Source: Paenibacillus solanacearum (lineage in GTDB: Bacteria; Bacillota; Bacilli; Paenibacillales; NBRC-103111). From it: a stretch of DNA of 64,000 nt. Each line of letters begins with the position of its first letter. Positions within the stretch are counted from its first letter, which is position 1. Made by a program: the position numbers and the translations under genes. This document shows, piece after piece, positions 61,399 through 64,000 of the stretch. The notes under the pieces are model-generated. The model saw nothing but the letters and a program-made list of their open reading frames with translations. It searched no databases and was not told the origin of the DNA. The stretch is from positions 1 through 64,000 of the forward strand of contig NZ_CAJVAS010000004.1 of the NCBI RefSeq assembly GCF_910593845.1. Direction: 5' to 3'.

Positions 61399-61595
61399 CG
61401 TTCATCTCTCCTTCAGGCCCTCGTCTTGCGCTGAGGTCTTAAGCTTCTTTCCTCTCCATAGTCCACCCTTTTCCATATGAAGTCAAGCTTCCGACCGCAC
61501 TCATTCAATAAATGTTCTGTTTAAATTGGGAAATAACGTATATAATGGGGAAAGTATTTTTACATTCAACGGGTTGTAGCAAGGAGGACTGGCAT

Positions 61596-62315
61596 TTGGG
61601 CAGAACGCTTGCAATAAGCGACATTCATGGCTGCTTTGAGGAGTTCGGCGCCTTGCTGGAGCTGGTGAACTATCGCCCTGAGCAGGACCGGCTCATATTG
61701 CTTGGCGATTATATCGATCGCGGGCCGCAAAGCAAGGAAGTCGTCGAGAAAGTTATGACGCTTCATGAACAGTGGGGCGTCGTCGCCTTGCGCGGAAATC
61801 ATGAACAGCTGATGATGGATGCGCTTCAAAAAGATGAAGATGCGCGATGGCTCAAAAACGGCGCGCTGCAAACGATCGCCAGCTACTGCGATTTGTCCGT
61901 CTACAGCGACAGGCTGGATGAATCGCATTACCGTGCAGCCAAACAATATATGAAAGAACATTTTGCGGCGCATCTAAGCTTCATTGAATCGCTGCCCCTA
62001 TATTATGAAACGGATCGGCATATTTTCGTTCACGCTGGAATCAATCCAGCCGCGGAAGATTGGAAGAACCAGTCGCTGCGCGATTTTATATGGATTCGCG
62101 ACGAATTTTACAATTGCCCGACGGAACTGACGCAAACGGTCGTCTTCGGCCACACTTCGGCCAACAGGCTGCATGAGTCGGACGACATATGGTTTGGCGA
62201 GGATAAAATCGGCATTGACGGCGGCTGCGTCTATGGACATCAGCTGAACTGCCTGGTGCTTGAAGAGAACGGGACATGTTCTTCACACTTCATCAAAAGA
62301 AACACGGGTTCATGA
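61596..62315 (+). CDS. PP2A-like serine/threonine or Ap4A-type phosphatase
   Basis: A 239-residue metallophosphatase. The motifs are SDIHGCFEEF, LLGDYIDRGPQS, LRGNHEQLMM, the HAGINPA loop and VFGHTSANRLH, as in lambda-phosphatase, PrpE and ApaH-like enzymes. TTG at 61596 has AAGGAGGA (61581-61588) seven bases upstream and starts right before the first motif; in-frame codons further upstream lack a site. Cytosolic. Substrate not resolvable. Confidence 0.88.
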   Translation: MGRTLAISDIHGCFEEFGALLELVNYRPEQDRLILLGDYIDRGPQSKEVVEKVMTLHEQWGVVALRGNHEQLMMDALQKDEDARWLKNGALQTIASYCDLSVYSDRLDESHYRAAKQYMKEHFAAHLSFIESLPLYYETDRHIFVHAGINPAAEDWKNQSLRDFIWIRDEFYNCPTELTQTVVFGHTSANRLHESDDIWFGEDKIGIDGGCVYGHQLNCLVLEENGTCSSHFIKRNTGS

Positions 62316-62367
62316 ACAGAGGCCCCGATGAAGAGCGGACAGTCCGCCCGGAACGCGAATTTGCCGC

Positions 62368-62404
62368 AAAAAAATACAGCCCCTTCGTTGTAGCGAAGGG
62401 GCTG
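62368..62404 (-). terminator. terminator of the LPXTG protein gene
   Basis: Stem CAGCCCCTTCG/CGAAGGGGCTG (11 bp, 6-nt loop) and TATTTTTTT on the minus strand. It may also act on the plus-strand phosphatase gene. Confidence 0.8.
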
Positions 62405-62443
62405 TTCCGCCTGCCGGCAGCATCAGCCGGCAGACGATCGCAG

Positions 62444-64000
62444 TTACTTGCCGGACAAAACATATTTTCTCCATACGAAGCCGAGCGCAATAAGGCAGAG
62501 CCCGGCGATTTGCAGTGGCAGAGCGCTTTGTTCCCCCGTCTGGGGCAACCGAGCTCCGCTTGGTACATTACCCGGCGCTTGGCCGGGCGGCGACGCTTCA
62601 TCGGTGCTTGGACTGCCTTGCGGATGGATCGTCGTCTCGTCGGGCGGATGCCCGGCTCCCGGCGTCTCGCCCGCAGACGTTTCCGGCGTCGGAAGCTCGA
62701 CTACCGGCACATCCGGGTTCGGTATTACAGCTCCCGGATTGTTCGGTAACGGGATCACCGGTGTTGTCGGGCTTGGATCCGGCGTTCCCGGGTTGGGCTC
62801 ACCTGGAGCCGAAGGTCCCGGTCCCAGCGTATCCGTATCCGGAGACTCGGAGTCCGGTGTATCGGTTCCCGGCTGATCCGTTCCCGGGTTGCCACCTGGA
62901 TTACCTCCTGGATTACCGCCCGGATCGCCGCCGGGATTACCTCCCGGATTGCCACCAGGATCTCCGCCCGGGTTCCCACCGGGATTGCCTCCCGGATCGC
63001 CGCCGGATTTCTTGTTCGTGATGTCCCTAAGGACCACTGCGGGCTTATCGATCGTAACCGGATATTCCTTCGGATCGAGGACATACCCTGCCGGCGCTTT
63101 GTCTTCCTTCAGCACGTAGCTGCCGTACAATACATTTTTGAATTCGGCAATTCCCGTCGCGCTGGTCGTCACCGTGTTCACCCAAATGCGGTCCGACCCG
63201 GCCACGCGGTACAAGCTGAAGACCGCGCCTTCCAGCGTCGTGGAAGCATTCGCTTCGTCGACCTTCTTCACCGTCACGGCACCCCGCACGCCGCTGCCCG
63301 TACCCGAGCCGCTGGACACGCCGACGATGATGTCCTTGGTGGTCGGTACAATGACCGTCTGGACATTCGTCCCGCTAAAATCAACCGTATTGGTCACATG
63401 GTCTCCGTTGTTTGCCACAATCAGCGATTGGTATTCGAGAATATAAGCGGTACGAATATCTCGCAGAAAGGTGAGGACAAACGTTTGACTGCCGTCATCT
63501 CCGGTTTGGATTTGCAAGCGGTAGTCGGTATCCTTGATCAGCTCAGGGCCGGATTTGCTCACGTTCCCGCCGGAGGCAACCGTCGTCGGGTACAGATGGA
63601 ACGATTCCGGTATCAAAATCTGGTTGCCGCTCGGCGTATCGGTCAGCTTCGCATTTTGCACATACGATTGTCCCCGGTTCACCGCAATGCTCCAGTCGAT
63701 TCGATCCCCGTTCTGCTTGCCGTCCTTGAAGGCGTATTCCCCGCCATACGGTATCGTAACCGATCCTTTCAAATCTTTGGAAGCCGGGGCTGTGCCGTCA
63801 AACACGTTCGCGGTATTGGGAATGACGTTTTCCACGATTTGGCCATCCAGGCTTGTCGCGAACTCCAGCCAATAAGGCGCCTGTATCGATTTGTTGAACT
63901 GCACGATCAGTTCTGCGCCGTTCCGGCTGACGGAGTAGTCGGAAGCTGGGATCTCCGCTCCCTTGCTCGGATTGCCGTTCGCAGCGATGAGCATGTCATA
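62444..64000 (-). CDS. LPXTG-anchored surface protein, C-terminal part (runs off the right edge)
   Basis: The visible 518 codons are the C-terminal part of a sortase-anchored adhesin. A collagen-adhesin-like beta domain (NVFDGTAPASKDLKGSVTIP region) leads to a SpaA/Cna-B prealbumin repeat (VTVKKVDEANASTTLEGAVF ... GYVLDPKEYPVTI), a Gly/Asn/Pro/Asp repeat linker, a Pro-rich stalk, and the sorting signal LPQTGEQSALPL with a hydrophobic helix and basic end. The frame is open to base 64000, so an in-window ATG at 63994 is not the true start. Isopeptide-type Lys (VKK) is visible. Role in adhesion is inferred. Confidence 0.9.
   Translation of the reverse strand, partial: YDMLIAANGNPSKGAEIPASDYSVSRNGAELIVQFNKSIQAPYWLEFATSLDGQIVENVIPNTANVFDGTAPASKDLKGSVTIPYGGEYAFKDGKQNGDRIDWSIAVNRGQSYVQNAKLTDTPSGNQILIPESFHLYPTTVASGGNVSKSGPELIKDTDYRLQIQTGDDGSQTFVLTFLRDIRTAYILEYQSLIVANNGDHVTNTVDFSGTNVQTVIVPTTKDIIVGVSSGSGTGSGVRGAVTVKKVDEANASTTLEGAVFSLYRVAGSDRIWVNTVTTSATGIAEFKNVLYGSYVLKEDKAPAGYVLDPKEYPVTIDKPAVVLRDITNKKSGGDPGGNPGGNPGGDPGGNPGGNPGGDPGGNPGGNPGGNPGTDQPGTDTPDSESPDTDTLGPGPSAPGEPNPGTPDPSPTTPVIPLPNNPGAVIPNPDVPVVELPTPETSAGETPGAGHPPDETTIHPQGSPSTDEASPPGQAPGNVPSGARLPQTGEQSALPLQIAGLCLIALGFVWRKYVLSGK
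62885..63005 (-). repeat. tandem GGNPGGDP-encoding repeats
   Basis: About ten in-frame 12-bp units encode GGDP or GGNP, forming a flexible wall-spanning linker in the LPXTG protein. Length is likely to vary between strains by slippage. Confidence 0.8.

Noticed and set aside
62885..63005. CRISPR-like array
   Set aside because: The repeats are contiguous 12-bp units in frame within a surface-protein gene, without spacers or cas genes.

Overview
The window looks like chromosomal DNA of a spore-forming, low-to-mid GC Gram-positive bacterium, most likely Paenibacillus or a close relative. The signs are strong AGGAGG-type ribosome binding sites, frequent TTG/GTG starts, lipoprotein signal peptides, an LPXTG surface protein, a GerA-type germination operon behind a forespore (sigma-G) promoter, and two large polysaccharide-utilisation operons. 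This genus assignment is inference. No rRNA, tRNA or CRISPR array was seen.

Left part (1-17 kb): a partial IS4-family transposase; an AT-richer block with a cupin, an SDR remnant, an aldo/keto reductase and a divergent TetR regulator with repeated TGTTCA operators; a type I toxin/antisense-RNA locus too small for standard gene calling; a chemoreceptor-DoxX pair; an ECF41-type sigma factor with a self-promoter; the gerKA-gerKC-gerKB operon; and an AhpD-like gene carrying a matching ECF41 promoter. Then come a frameshifted argC behind ARG boxes and a Fur-controlled siderophore module (binding lipoprotein plus an AraC regulator that carries its own binding-protein domain).

17-24.3 kb: the most interesting segment. 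It holds a two-component system (7TMR-DISM histidine kinase and OmpR-type regulator), a 52-residue double-glycine-leader peptide with a 17-residue Cys-free cationic core, a divergent cytoplasmic parvulin, and a 1022-residue C39-peptidase ABC exporter fused to two cyclic-nucleotide-binding domains. Direct repeats 11 bp apart lie in the shared control region. No recognised modification enzyme is present. I infer a regulated peptide secretion system of a type I cannot match to a named family.

25-34 kb: a purine-nucleoside salvage operon read leftwards (binding protein, nucleoside hydrolase, two permeases, ATPase, adenine deaminase), then a DUF2294 gene, a metallophosphoesterase and a small unknown gene.

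34-57 kb: two leftward carbohydrate operons. Operon II (46.0 to 34.5 kb) has a sigma-A promoter overlapped by a palindromic operator, a 20-codon leader ORF, an FAD oxidoreductase, an SGNH esterase, a Gfo/Idh dehydrogenase, two secreted proteins built from the same modules in circularly permuted order, a binding lipoprotein and a sugar isomerase. Operon I (55.7 to 46.3 kb) has a DapA/NanA-type aldolase, a binding lipoprotein, two sialidase-like propellers (one exported, one cytosolic), a Tat-exported beta-helix protein and a Gfo/Idh dehydrogenase, with a divergent LacI regulator. Neither operon carries permeases.

57-64 kb: a CBS protein, then a run of genes with internal deletions (MFS transporter, AraC and LysR regulators) around an ankyrin lipoprotein, a VOC protein, a PP2A-like phosphatase and a sortase-anchored surface protein that runs off the right edge.
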